Origin: Candidatus Obscuribacterales bacterium
GTDB taxonomy: Bacteria; Cyanobacteriota; Vampirovibrionia; Obscuribacterales; Obscuribacteraceae
Length of the DNA: 37,267 nt
Assembly (NCBI GenBank): GCA_021732565.1
Contig: JAKFUT010000294.1
Span: 1 to 37,267, forward strand
Reading direction: 5' to 3'
Below, one piece after another: positions 25,755 through 34,417 of this stretch. The notes under the pieces are model-generated. The model did not search any database. It saw nothing but the letters and a program-made list of their open reading frames with translations, and was not told the DNA's origin. The first letter of the stretch is position 1; every line of letters starts with the position of its first letter. Made by a program: the position numbers and the translations under genes.

Positions 25755-26258
25755 ATCGCACCTGGCTCTCTTGAAGCGAGGCGGACACCGGGTGATTGAT
25801 GCTGAACTGACTGTTGGACACATACCGGTGATGATGTCGTCATGTGCGGAAAAACATACCGATGGTGGGATGTTTTCTGCTTGACCATCTCGCTGGTGAT
25901 ATTCTTTCTCGAAAAAGATACCACCGAAGGTGTCGTCAAGTGACTTTATTGGTGTCCTGACAAGCAGGCACAGAGCATCGAATTAATGGTTCTTCAATGA
26001 AACTAGACCAGTCGAGTGGCCGGCTAGTAACACTAAACGACGCAAATGAGGAAGTTTAAGTATTCTCAGCCAGAATGAGGTCTGTTTTAGACCCATAGAA
26101 GTGCTGGTCTCCGAATGTACTAAATCGGGGCGCCCCCGTAATTTGCGGACAATTGATTCATTGCAACCTTACACTCGTGAAGGTTCTCTTATCTACGGAC
26201 ACTCCGCCGCATATGGCGGGGTTGTTATGATGTAGCCCTTCCTGCAAGGAGCCCGCAA
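25755..26258. other. Intergenic region carrying repeat D
   Basis: About 500 bases without a supported gene. It contains repeat D copy 1 (25826-25941), a 6-bp hairpin AACCTT...AAGGTT near 26165-26185, and a hairpin at about 26201-26219 (CTCCGCC with GGCGGGG, one wobble) just upstream of the next gene. Confidence 0.5.
25826..25941 (+). repeat. Repeat D, copy 1 (inverted relative to copy 2)
   Basis: About 116 bases with clear similarity (roughly three quarters of positions) to the complement of 34107-34220. It includes GATGATGTCGTCATGTGCG near the left end and GATACC-N6-GGTGTC near the right end. A GTG-initiated 38-codon frame (25844-25960) is aligned without gaps to a frame in copy 2. Confidence 0.8.
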
Positions 26259-26261
26259 TTG
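26246..26261 (+). promoter_or_regulatory. Ribosome site fixing a TTG start
   Basis: AAGGAG at 26246-26251 lies 7 bases before TTG at 26259, supporting the non-ATG start of the following membrane protein. Confidence 0.7.
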
Positions 26262-28499
26262 CGCTCTACACCGCCCACCCTTAGCCGAGAAGTTAGTTTC
26301 ATCTCTCAGCGAACTACCAATTCGGTTCTTGCTGTTGATAGGCCTCCGTTGTGGCGTGGGACTCTTCTTCTGATTGCGACACTCGGTCTTATCTCATTCG
26401 CCATCTTCGATGTTTGGGTGACAAAGGGCAATTGGACGGTAGAAACAAGTCTTCCATTACCTTTGTTCAAAGAGAAGGGACATGCGTTCTTTACATACAT
26501 GCCTCAGCCGAGAGTCTCAGCGCTTTTGAATACCAATTCCAACTTGCTCAACGGTGCAGTGCTGAAAGCTGAGGCGCAAGCGTTGAAACCCGCTTCGTTA
26601 GAATCTGTCCGCGAAGAAGGCGGTGGTACATTTTTCCAAAAAGGAAGTTTCCTCTGGTTCTCCCTACCCGGTAAAGGTGGTGATGCGAACACACCGGAAA
26701 CGAAAGTGACCGCAGTATCGCAACTGGAGCTGAAGACATGGGTCCGGTTTGGCTGCTATGGATTTTTGGTTGCCCTGGCAATTGGAACACTCTCTTTGAC
26801 GGCTTTCCAGCGTGGCTTGAATCAAACTGTTGCACGATTTCCGGCGGCCGCTGCAACAATCCAGCAGATCTTTTTGCCCATACAGAATTTCTTCCGCAAT
26901 GAGCGATGGTTGATTCTGTCAATTGCATTATTACTGGCAGTCAGAATCGGTACGCTGCCACCGATTTTCAATTTTCTGGACACATTCACCACATTACGTG
27001 CACCGCTATCTATACTCGGTGCCATGCCTCCCTTATATGTCATGTTAGTCGCTGGACTCAAACATGTATTCGGCATGGGGCACATGTTCTTGAATGTATT
27101 GCTCTGTATCCAGTATGGGCTGTTTGCAGTCTCCATGCTGTATCTTGGCACCGCCTTCAACACCGTAAGGCAAAAACTTTTCGCTGTTCTGGTAATTGCT
27201 CTTAACTTTTACGTGTCGTTGATCGTTGGCGGAATCATGACAGAGAGCCTGGCTGTATCAGAACAGATTCTTCTCTTTGGAGCCAGTCTGCGAATAATCA
27301 AACACCGAAAGCCTCTGCTGCGCGACCTCATCATACTGGCATTATCTTGCACGCTCTGTGTCGTTACCCGTCATACCTTCGTATTGTTCGCGAGTGCCAT
27401 TGCCATTTATGCATTGGCACAGATATTATTTTCAAGTGGCGAGCGAAAGACACGGATGAAACAGTTCGTTGTGATCGTTGGTTTATGTGCCATGGGAACC
27501 ATAGGCGGTCTATCGATTTCCTCGCTGCTCTATAAGTTAAGCGGTCCCGGAGGCTCGGTTCCCGTTGGGCTATGGGGAGTACAGCTCATGGCTCGTGGCT
27601 GGCAACACATTGAGAATCGAGACCGCGAGCCAACTTATGCCAAGCTCGCTTCACAGACAACTGATCCTCTTGTAAAAGCGACATTCCGTTCGCTGTTACA
27701 GTTACCAAACAGCGATCAAACGATGTACGATTTCACCTCAATCTACAAGAGAATCCAGGATATTGTTCGCCAGGAGTACAGCGCAGAGAGTTACCAACGA
27801 GCATGCAACACAGCTGAATTGAGTCGAGCGACGACAGCGGCCACTTTATTGTTCTTGCGCAATCCCGATCCCTATTACTGGGCTCAAGTGAAGTCATTTT
27901 TTCTCCAATATACGCAGTTGAGGGAACTACTGTCCACTGAAAATCGGGTCTACCAGTTCGCCGTCGTCAAATCCAATGACACAGTCGATGCGCTGGGTTC
28001 CGGTTGGAACTTTCCTAATATTCGTTGGGGATACCTCAATCGCTGCATCCTCGAACACTCGGCTATATCCGACATGTGGTCGCACTTGTGCGAGGACACC
28101 AGTCGGATAACAGATAGAGTTTTTTCGCCTGAGAACAAAAACCTCGTCAGGGATTCGATTAACGGCCCGGTCTTTTGGCTCTTAGATTTCATAAATCCAG
28201 CCACGAATCTGGTAGTTCTTCTTACCGGAATTATTCTTGGATCATGGTTGCGAAGATTGAGCACCACTGGTGCAATTTTTGGAATAGCCATTGTCATGTC
28301 GGCTTTGATATTTGACTTCTTTCATGCGCTAACCACTCAGGTGACGCTGTCACGATATCTGGCTCCAGGGTCGTTTCAGCTTGCCATGGGGATAGTAGTG
28401 GTGTATTCGGAAATCTTCTTCGGATTTAATCTGGCTAGAATAGCCAAGCGTACGGGAAATGCTCAGGGCACGACGACTCAATCCATTGGTGGTAATTAG
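26259..28499 (+). CDS. Multi-spanning membrane protein, possible GT-C glycosyltransferase
   Basis: A 746-residue protein with a TTG start and strong ribosome site. One helix near residues 31-50 (LLLIATLGLISFAIFDVWV) is followed by a ~110-residue outer domain, a helix near 160-180, and then about ten helices from ~220 on (LILSIALLLAVRIGTLPPIF; APLSILGAMPPLYVMLVAGL; LIVGGIMTESLAVSEQILLF; LAVVTRHT-type segments). A ~200-residue soluble region lies between ~440 and 640, then three more helices. The overall layout, with a GGIMTES turn, recalls GT-C sugar transferases and polyprenyl-linked assembly proteins, but I see no decisive motif. The epimerase gene starts 2 bases after its stop, so they form an operon, which supports a surface-glycan role. 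Confidence 0.75.
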   Translation: MRSTPPTLSREVSFISQRTTNSVLAVDRPPLWRGTLLLIATLGLISFAIFDVWVTKGNWTVETSLPLPLFKEKGHAFFTYMPQPRVSALLNTNSNLLNGAVLKAEAQALKPASLESVREEGGGTFFQKGSFLWFSLPGKGGDANTPETKVTAVSQLELKTWVRFGCYGFLVALAIGTLSLTAFQRGLNQTVARFPAAAATIQQIFLPIQNFFRNERWLILSIALLLAVRIGTLPPIFNFLDTFTTLRAPLSILGAMPPLYVMLVAGLKHVFGMGHMFLNVLLCIQYGLFAVSMLYLGTAFNTVRQKLFAVLVIALNFYVSLIVGGIMTESLAVSEQILLFGASLRIIKHRKPLLRDLIILALSCTLCVVTRHTFVLFASAIAIYALAQILFSSGERKTRMKQFVVIVGLCAMGTIGGLSISSLLYKLSGPGGSVPVGLWGVQLMARGWQHIENRDREPTYAKLASQTTDPLVKATFRSLLQLPNSDQTMYDFTSIYKRIQDIVRQEYSAESYQRACNTAELSRATTAATLLFLRNPDPYYWAQVKSFFLQYTQLRELLSTENRVYQFAVVKSNDTVDALGSGWNFPNIRWGYLNRCILEHSAISDMWSHLCEDTSRITDRVFSPENKNLVRDSINGPVFWLLDFINPATNLVVLLTGIILGSWLRRLSTTGAIFGIAIVMSALIFDFFHALTTQVTLSRYLAPGSFQLAMGIVVVYSEIFFGFNLARIAKRTGNAQGTTTQSIGGN

Positions 28500-28501
28500 C
28501 G

Positions 28502-29404
28502 ATGGCGAAATTAACTTGTTACGTTACCGGTGCGAACGGATACGTGGGTAATTCTCTTTGCAAGAGTCTCCAAAGCGCGGGATATCGGGTAGTGCGCCTG
28601 GTTCGAGATCCGTCTAAATGCAAAGATGGCGACGAGGCAGTGGCCTATCAGCTTGGCGATGCTTTACCCGAAATTTCGCACGCGAAGGATGCATGTATAG
28701 TTCACTGCGCCTATGATTTTAGTTGTATTGATCGCGATGCCTTATTCAAATGCAACGTGGAAGGATCGATTCGCTTATTTGAAGACGCGCGCCGGCAGTC
28801 TATAAATCGATTCGTGTTCATTTCATCGATCAGTGCTTATGACGATTGTAAATCGATCTACGGGCAGGCGAAGCTATCGGTTGAGCAAGCGGTTCGAAAG
28901 CTCGGCGGTGTAACCATACGTCCCGGTATTGTATATGGTGGAGATAAGGCGGGCGGAATGGTGGCTTCACTGAAGAAAGTCGCGGCCAAACTTCCACTAA
29001 TTCCCGTACCGGGTGCTTCAAAACCATTGTATCTATGCCATGAAGAAGATCTCGGTAAGCTTGTCTGTCGTGCGGTGGGAGGACAGATCGCAATCACTGA
29101 ACCTGTTATTGCCGCGTGCCCCAAGCCCGTAAGCTTTGCTAATGTGTTGCGAATTCTCGCTGCGAAGGAGCGCAAGAGACCGCTCCTGATTCCGATCCCC
29201 TGGCAATTGGCCTGGTGTCCGTTAAAACTCACCGAAGCTGTTGGTATTCAACTTGGTTTTCGCAGCGACAGTCTTGTTAGTTTGCTCAACCCGAATCCTC
29301 GTCCAGATTTTCGCTCAGCCGAACCATCCGGGGTGGAATTTCGTCCGTTTGACCTTACTAGTTTGACTGCGACCCGACCGACTGCGGAACGAAGCCGGTC
29401 CTAA
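28502..29404 (+). CDS. NAD-dependent epimerase/dehydratase (extended SDR)
   Basis: A 300-residue cytoplasmic enzyme of the extended SDR group. The Rossmann motif TGANGYVG is at residues 9-16, [10 protein letters not shown] follows, ISSISAYDD marks the active-site Ser/Thr strand, and the catalytic Y120-x3-K124 is in [22 protein letters not shown] is the substrate-side motif of GalE-like enzymes. It starts 2 bases after the membrane protein stop with a GGTGG in the upstream coding end, so it is translationally linked. Substrate may be a nucleotide sugar or a lipid-linked one; the exact reaction is not readable. The C-terminal ~30 residues are polar and may be altered where the truncated nucleotidase begins. 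Confidence 0.85.
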   Translation: MAKLTCYVTGANGYVGNSLCKSLQSAGYRVVRLVRDPSKCKDGDEAVAYQLGDALPEISHAKDACIVHCAYDFSCIDRDALFKCNVEGSIRLFEDARRQSINRFVFISSISAYDDCKSIYGQAKLSVEQAVRKLGGVTIRPGIVYGGDKAGGMVASLKKVAAKLPLIPVPGASKPLYLCHEEDLGKLVCRAVGGQIAITEPVIAACPKPVSFANVLRILAAKERKRPLLIPIPWQLAWCPLKLTEAVGIQLGFRSDSLVSLLNPNPRPDFRSAEPSGVEFRPFDLTSLTATRPTAERSRS

Positions 29405-29426
29405 GCATTTCAATCAGGCAATACCA

Positions 29427-29777
29427 ATGGAAAACTGGGAGAAAGCTGACAACCTGGTGCACAGTCGAGACTTCTTTGCGGATCTGAAAGTGATGCCGCA
29501 CGCGCAGAATGTTCTTCGCAAACTTTGTGAACACCACGAGGTCTTCATCACCACGGCCGCAATGGAAGTGCCTCATTCATTTGATGCGAAGTACGAGTGG
29601 CTGGTCACACACTTCCCGTTCATCTCGCCAATGAATTTTGTGTTTTGTGGTGACAAGAGCGTGATTCGCGCAGACTATTTGATTGACGATAATCCACGCC
29701 ACTTCCAGCGTTTTTCAGGAGCGCGAATCTTATTTGATGCTCCGCATAACCGCAATTTTCATGCCCTCTCCTTATAA
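29427..29777 (+). pseudogene. Truncated 5'(3')-deoxyribonucleotidase (NT5C family)
   Basis: A 116-residue frame that matches only the C-terminal two thirds of the NT5C family of HAD phosphatases (usual length about 180-200). Visible are [18 protein letters not shown], the motif II strand [40 protein letters not shown] (motif III/IV region with the metal-binding DD) and [11 protein letters not shown]. The N-terminal DMDEV motif, which carries the nucleophile Asp, is missing: the sequence upstream is the end of the epimerase gene. No ribosome site precedes the ATG. A catalytically dead remnant is most likely; a non-enzymatic small protein is possible. Confidence 0.75.
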
Positions 29778-30350
29778 AGTTTGACCGCTATTCGAAGTTA
29801 TTTTGGCGCGACTCCGCCCGATACATCATCCACGGCGCGTTATCAGCCTCACTCCGCACGATTCCGAACGTCAGATAATATATATTATGTTTCATCGCCA
29901 TAACAGCACCCCGAAATCCAATCTCAGTGAGAGGTTTCAGGCATCACTCAGGATCGGTTTTGAGAGCCTTCTTTTACTCGAGGTTGGTAATCGGGTCCCA
30001 TACTTTTTCCTGAAGTATCGAGAGAGTCAAATAGTGACCAATAGATATCACCAAAGGGCACCATGTCTTATCATCTCCAGACAGTTAATTCGAGTAGGCT
30101 GAGCTTTCTTGGCAGACTTCATGTAAGAATTTGATCGCGCCGGAAAGCAAAGGTCCTTTTATGAATCTCTGTAGCCCCCTTATCAGGACTTCTCCACAGG
30201 TTGGCATTTGGAAAATGCCAACCTGTGGACCTTCGGATATACTCTTTCTAATGGGGAACTGCCAGTACAGTTTGTCGAAATCGGAAATAGCAATCAATTG
30301 GATGCTCATTAGAATCCTGGTCGGTAATTCTGGAGCAACGGGTAGTAAAA
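29778..30350. other. Intergenic region with a large perfect hairpin
   Basis: About 570 bases. The 17-bp hairpin at 30193-30229 is the only strong signal. Frames of 74-99 codons on both strands across this region lack ribosome sites and resemble nothing. Confidence 0.5.
30193..30229. repeat. 17-bp perfect inverted repeat
   Basis: Arms 30193-30209 and 30213-30229 (TCCACAGGTTGGCATTT and its complement) are perfectly paired around GGA. There is no T run after it on either strand, so it is not a standard terminator. Confidence 0.85.
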
Positions 30351-31334
30351 ATGGTTAACGACGAAAACTCATTGGTGCCCGCTGGAACATCTGTGCATCG
30401 TCTAGAGGGCAAAGCGCTCAAGCAGTGGTGGCAGATCCCCTCCGCCGGCCCGATTTGGTCTCCGCGTTGGTCGAGGAAAAGAGATGGACGGGAAACAAAT
30501 GCTTACGCCAATGCCGGGATGCAGCAACTTTTAGTTTCCATTTTAACCATTCCAATATTTGTCATTGCTAAATATCAAAATGTTGGAGCATCTAGATTAG
30601 ACGTTCTGGCCATCACGCTCTGGCTGGGCTTATGCCTCCTTCTTATGTCGTTTTTCCGTCGCCACCGATACCATGTCCTAGCAGTAACAGCGTCTGAAAC
30701 AGGCTTGGAACTTAGATCACCGTGCTTAAAGCGCAACATTCGCTGGTTAGATATGGCAGATTGTTTTCCGGCAGGAACGATAGAACCAAAGGAGTTTCTC
30801 CTACAGTGTAAAACCGGAGAGGAGTTCCTTCTGTCAAAGGACCTTACGGACAGTGCAAGGCTATTCGACCTTATAGCTCTTCGAATGGCTCAACCCGAGG
30901 TAACTTATGAACTCAATCACCGGGTTCAAGATGGCACCTTTGACATAGTCAGAGCTTGTGCCGCCACTACCATTGGTGTGTTCATCATTTGGCCAATCGC
31001 TGACTGGTCATTGGATGCTGGTCATCAGTTCACCGTGGCTCCCGCAAACTTACTTTTCATGATACTGATTACAGTTTTGTCTTTGGGTTGGTACTGGCTA
31101 AATTTGATAAAGACTCCACAGTTGATACGAGCCGGGCGTTCAGGGCTCTACATTCGAACGGGCAGAGAAAGCAAAGTAATTGAGTGGGATCAGATTACCG
31201 AAATAAGGCAAGTGGCTGGTTTGATAATCGTTAACTCGCGCATTGGTTGGTTCTCAATGTTTGCCGGTAAGAAGCAGCCACTGACCGAAAGGCTAATTGA
31301 CTACAAAAAGAAATTGCTGATGTTCAATCAATAG
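30351..31334 (+). CDS. Membrane protein with two helix-pair plus PH-like modules
   Basis: A 327-residue protein of unknown function built from an internal duplication: two membrane helices (QLLVSILTIPIFVIAKY; LAITLWLGLCLLLMSFF), a beta-rich module (LAVTASETGLELRSP, NIRWLDMADCFPAG), two more helices (ATTIGVFIIWPIADWSL; NLLFMILITVLSLGWYWL) and a second beta module (LIRAGRSGLYIRTG, VIEWDQITEIRQV). The pattern of hydrophobic strand, xxGL/GI, then W-D-x-I is that of bacterial PH-like domains and also occurs between the membrane part and the kinase domain of the two kinases at 12858-16141. The ATG has only a distant GGAG. It is followed 34 bases later by the TPR gene. Confidence 0.7.
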   Translation: MVNDENSLVPAGTSVHRLEGKALKQWWQIPSAGPIWSPRWSRKRDGRETNAYANAGMQQLLVSILTIPIFVIAKYQNVGASRLDVLAITLWLGLCLLLMSFFRRHRYHVLAVTASETGLELRSPCLKRNIRWLDMADCFPAGTIEPKEFLLQCKTGEEFLLSKDLTDSARLFDLIALRMAQPEVTYELNHRVQDGTFDIVRACAATTIGVFIIWPIADWSLDAGHQFTVAPANLLFMILITVLSLGWYWLNLIKTPQLIRAGRSGLYIRTGRESKVIEWDQITEIRQVAGLIIVNSRIGWFSMFAGKKQPLTERLIDYKKKLLMFNQ

Positions 31335-31368
31335 ATGTAACCACATTTCGACTTGCCGGGAGAACAGA

Positions 31369-31812
31369 TTGTTGTTCAACACATTCAGGTTGGTAGCTAT
31401 CCTGTTTCTCGTCTTCGGTTTCTCGGGGGCCGCCTATGCGATGGAGAATCTTGATGGCGAGGTTAAGGCAATTACCGCTGCTCTTGATGCGGGGCAGGTA
31501 GACAAGGCTGTGGCTGCAGCGCAAATTCTGACAAAGAGTCACCCGAAACTTTCGGTAGCTTACTCAACGCTTGGAAAGACTCTTGTTTATAGGGGTGACT
31601 ATTTAGGAGCAATTAAACCACTTCGCAAAGCCCTTCAGTACGATGCCAATAACGCCACCGCACATTGGTACCTTGGGTCAGCCCTAGCTGGTGAGGGAAA
31701 AGAAGAAGAAGGAAAGAAGGAATACGCAATTGCGGTAAAACTTCGACCAAAATTGCTGAAGGGTAAAGGTTGCGCAGACTGTGACTGGTTGAAGAGGGTA
31801 ACAGGACACTAA
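31369..31812 (+). CDS. Small exported TPR protein
   Basis: A 147-residue protein with a TTG start (GGGAGA, 5 bases upstream). Residues 1-25 are a signal peptide (VAILFLVFGFSGAAYA). About three tetratricopeptide repeats follow (AITAALDAGQVDKAVAAAQI; AYSTLGKTLVYRGDYLGAIKP; AHWYLGSALAGEGKEEEGKK), ending in a CADC motif. TPRs are protein-binding scaffolds; being exported, it may help assemble an envelope complex. Likely in one operon with the preceding PH-like membrane protein. Confidence 0.75.
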   Translation: MLFNTFRLVAILFLVFGFSGAAYAMENLDGEVKAITAALDAGQVDKAVAAAQILTKSHPKLSVAYSTLGKTLVYRGDYLGAIKPLRKALQYDANNATAHWYLGSALAGEGKEEEGKKEYAIAVKLRPKLLKGKGCADCDWLKRVTGH

Positions 31813-32240
31813 CCTATGGCTCGATCTCTCGCTCCGAGCGACAAGGTCTGATCGCACGAATCCAGGGGCAACGCGAATTCTAGCCAGTGTTAACGGCCAT
31901 CCCTCGATTTATTCATTTCGGACAAAACAGTAAAAAGTAAAATTCCATCAAACAATATCGAGGACCAAGAGCTGTCCATGCTCTGTCTGCATTTGTTGCA
32001 GGTCTCTCTTTTACGTCAACACGTTGATGCTCCAAGAAGTTCTCAGTGAACCAGCTTGGGCTGAGCGCATGACGCCAGAAGACTGGCGTGGACTAAACCC
32101 TCTTGGTCATACACATGTTACATATGGGCAGTTCACTAGCAATATGAAAAAGCGAATTATCATGAGAACTTTCCGCCCAAGTGATGTGCGGCGATCTGGA
32201 ACAACTCATCAAGTAACTTTCTGACGCCCGGAAAGGTAAT
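31813..32240. other. Intergenic region with a possible transposase remnant
   Basis: About 430 bases. The first ~210 bases show no gene or structure; the second half holds the remnant described at 32024-32224. Confidence 0.5.
32024..32224 (+). pseudogene. Possible C-terminal remnant of a Tn3-family transposase
   Basis: A 66-codon frame with no ribosome site. LQEVLSEPAWAERMTPEDW followed by RGLNPLGHTHVTYGQF resembles the tail of Tn3-type TnpA proteins, where a helix is followed by a (L)SPLGHxHINxxGxF/Y block. No catalytic region, resolvase or 38-bp ends are visible. This is pattern memory only, so confidence is modest. Confidence 0.4.
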
Positions 32241-32858
32241 TTAATTACGTGCGCTTGAACCAGAAGTCAACGCTGCAATGAGGAAAGGATCGACAAACCC
32301 GCGTTTGAGTAATAGCTGATCTATTGAATCCATCGAAGTCTGTTGATCAATCACCGCGATTTTGACCATATCAAGTGAGACCAGCCCAAGTTCCATCAGA
32401 CGCTTCGTGTTGTAATCCAATGGACGATTGGGAATGCCATATAGCTTTTGTCCCATCAACATCCCCTCCAGCTCCGTCTGAGATAGGAGCCGCCGCTCCT
32501 GCAGGATCTGGCCAAGAGGAAGATCTATATCGGTTTGTTTGGAAATAGCGTCAAGCAGATCCTTGTAGCTTATGATTCCCGCCGCGACACATAAATGACC
32601 AATCAAACATTTGAGCTGCTCCGGCTTTACTGAGTCTCCAGCGACCCGTACATCCTCTGCATGTTTTGCTCTTCCATCCGGGGTTGAGAGAACGGTTCCC
32701 GCTTCTGTAATTTTTCGAATAGACTGTTCAGCCTGAGCCTTCACATTACCAGTGAATCTATCGGGGCGGAGACTTTCCGACAGACTCGCCACGGCGTCTT
32801 TGACCTCGGTTTCTCCGGCGCTTTCAGAAATTCCAAGAATCAAGAAATAATTGACCAC
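32241..32858 (-). CDS. J-like domain protein with MshEN/GspE-N-like repeats
   Basis: A 205-residue cytoplasmic protein when started at GTG 32858, which lies 4 bases after AAGGTGG and makes the protein begin MVNYFLILGIS, the usual first strand of a J-domain; the frame stays open to 32891. Residues ~1-70 have the J-domain pattern (YFLILGIS...A, LRPDRF, AGTVLSTPDGRAKHAED), but the HPD tripeptide that activates DnaK is RPD (residues 31-33). Residues ~85-145 (CLIGHLCVAAGIISYKDLL; LGQILQERRLLSQTELEGML) and a weaker third copy resemble the c-di-GMP-related MshEN / GspE N-terminal repeats of type II secretion and pilus ATPases. It could be an adaptor; function unknown. Confidence 0.65.
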   Translation of the reverse strand: MVNYFLILGISESAGETEVKDAVASLSESLRPDRFTGNVKAQAEQSIRKITEAGTVLSTPDGRAKHAEDVRVAGDSVKPEQLKCLIGHLCVAAGIISYKDLLDAISKQTDIDLPLGQILQERRLLSQTELEGMLMGQKLYGIPNRPLDYNTKRLMELGLVSLDMVKIAVIDQQTSMDSIDQLLLKRGFVDPFLIAALTSGSSARN

Positions 32859-32862
32859 TGTT

Positions 32863-32907
32863 CCACCTTCTAAACGCATGCTTGCGAACATGCTTCTCTG
32901 AAGGTGG
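32863..32907 (-). promoter_or_regulatory. Hairpin covering the ribosome site
   Basis: On the mRNA, CCACCTTC (from 32900-32907) pairs fully with GAAGGTGG (from 32863-32870), which is the ribosome site of the GTG at 32858. Inside the loop a GCATG/CATGC stem of 5 bp forms. The site would be hidden unless the hairpin opens. Confidence 0.55.
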
Positions 32908-33170
32908 TATTCTACCGGGTTTTGCGAATTCGTGGATGGAGGCTTTTCCCACCTAGACGTCTTTCAGAGTAGACATGCGTGTGGAACACTTACAAACTGC
33001 ACTTGTGGAATACACTCAAATTGAATGCCCTCGGCTTCCGCGAAGTGAGAAACCGAAGCGCGTTCGCAACCACCGGCGACGACTTAAGGACGATTGCGAT
33101 AAATCGCGCAAGAACAAGGGAATCGGCAAATCCGGTGAGAAGACTGGACAAGGTCAGAACCATGACCAAC

Positions 33171-33956
33171 TCAAGGCGCCTTAACGGGCACAAACGGATT
33201 TCCCAGTAAGGGTTTACCTTTAATAGTGCCAGGAACACCTAATGCTGCACCTACCATGCTGAAATTGGTGACGGAGTCACCCACTTCTCTCCATGTCGGC
33301 AACAATCGTCGATGAGTTGTGAGAGCATTCATTTCCGAATACATTAAGCCACCAGGAATCCCGGAGAGGGCACCTGCCACCAAATCCGTTTTGAGCGCCC
33401 CGCCCAATAGTGGTCTTCTTGCTGATAGTGCCTGGCCGCCAGCTTGAATCCTCAACGCTGAGTACGTCATAACACCAACTGACAATCCCAGTGTTGCGCC
33501 ATTTTCAAAACGTGCCTGGAGGGGATTTCTAGTGTCAGCCGGGTCCAAAGGACTGAGGACTGAACCGTAGAGGAATCCGGTCGTGGTAGCCATCGCTACT
33601 TCCCGACGAAGGCTCTGTTCCCCCAACTTACCGAATATTTTGTCGGTGCTACCATGAACACCCTTGTGCAACAAATAGAAGGGAACTGCAATACCAACAG
33701 CGTTTCCGAGGTGTTGCGCCGTCCAATCCGAGGTTGCGAAATCGGCCGGTTTGGGAGCATCAATTAATTGAAGTCTTGGAAGACTACTGTTTCGATCGAC
33801 GCAGTCTATGGCGGACTGTGCCATTGTCTGCCATGTATATAGCATTGAGCGGCCGGCTTCAACACCAAAACCCTGAGCGGGAGCCAAAAGATCAGAAAAA
33901 CCAGAAGCAAGGAGCGGACGGTCCATCGGTAAGGGTCCAAAGGCGGGGTGATACAA
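33171..33956 (-). CDS. Paralogue of the N-terminal module of the 1013-residue protein
   Basis: A 261-residue protein; start could be TTG 33956 or ATG 33926 (MDRPLLASGF), neither with a good ribosome site. WTAQHLGNAVGIAVPFYLL-HKGV aligns with WHAQTLGSMVGMAAPFLLL-HKGV in the protein at 8718-11759; KIFGKLGEQ..RREV, FLYGSVLSPLDPAD..NPLQAR and NGATLGLSVGVMTY also find counterparts in the same order, as does MYSEMNALTTHRR against LNAELSSRLNHGH. It has no Pro-rich linker or C-terminal domains. Gly/Ala-rich weakly hydrophobic helices suggest membrane association. Not a named family to me. Confidence 0.7.
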   Translation of the reverse strand: MYHPAFGPLPMDRPLLASGFSDLLAPAQGFGVEAGRSMLYTWQTMAQSAIDCVDRNSSLPRLQLIDAPKPADFATSDWTAQHLGNAVGIAVPFYLLHKGVHGSTDKIFGKLGEQSLRREVAMATTTGFLYGSVLSPLDPADTRNPLQARFENGATLGLSVGVMTYSALRIQAGGQALSARRPLLGGALKTDLVAGALSGIPGGLMYSEMNALTTHRRLLPTWREVGDSVTNFSMVGAALGVPGTIKGKPLLGNPFVPVKAP

Positions 33957-34106
33957 GCAGATATATACCAGCCCTTTGATTATTTGACGTTAATAAATGA
34001 AAGTTCTCGGCAAACGCCTGCGCCTTCCCAAGATCGTTGTTCCCGGCACGACTTGGGGAAGCTAGAAAGAGGCGCTATGGATCCGATCCGTCTCGCTCTC
34101 CCCGGG

Positions 34107-34220
34107 ACTTGACGATACCGCGACTGGTATCTTTTTCGAAAATGAATATCACGGGTGATATGGTCAAGTAGACAATATCCCACCTGTGTAATATTTTTTC
34201 GCACATGACGACATCATCCG
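34107..34220 (-). repeat. Repeat D, copy 2
   Basis: Inverted counterpart of 25826-25941. The small stem GATACC-N6-GGTATC is perfect here, while copy 1 has a T-G wobble, so pairing is kept. It lies ~150 bases upstream of the minus-strand gene starting at 33956. Confidence 0.8.
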
Positions 34221-34417
34221 TGGGCCGCCAGCGGAATTGCCGAATTCACCAGACCGGGAGGACTGAAGCGACACGGATCGGATCCAGATACTCGGTGACG
34301 GACTGTTCTACAATTCCGCCCACGGGCAGCATAAGTGTGAAAAACCACGCTAAGCCCAAAAGGCTGCCGTACGGTGACCACTCAAACGAGCCCTGACCCA
34401 ATTAGATGTCTAAGGGC

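Noticed and set aside
30131..30358. 75-codon frame crossing the 17-bp hairpin
   Set aside because: The hairpin interrupts any sensible protein pattern and the frame overlaps the next gene start.
33980..34204. 74-codon minus-strand gene over repeat D copy 2
   Set aside because: Only the first ~33 codons have a counterpart in copy 1, substitutions show no third-position bias and there is no ribosome site; kept as a repeat.
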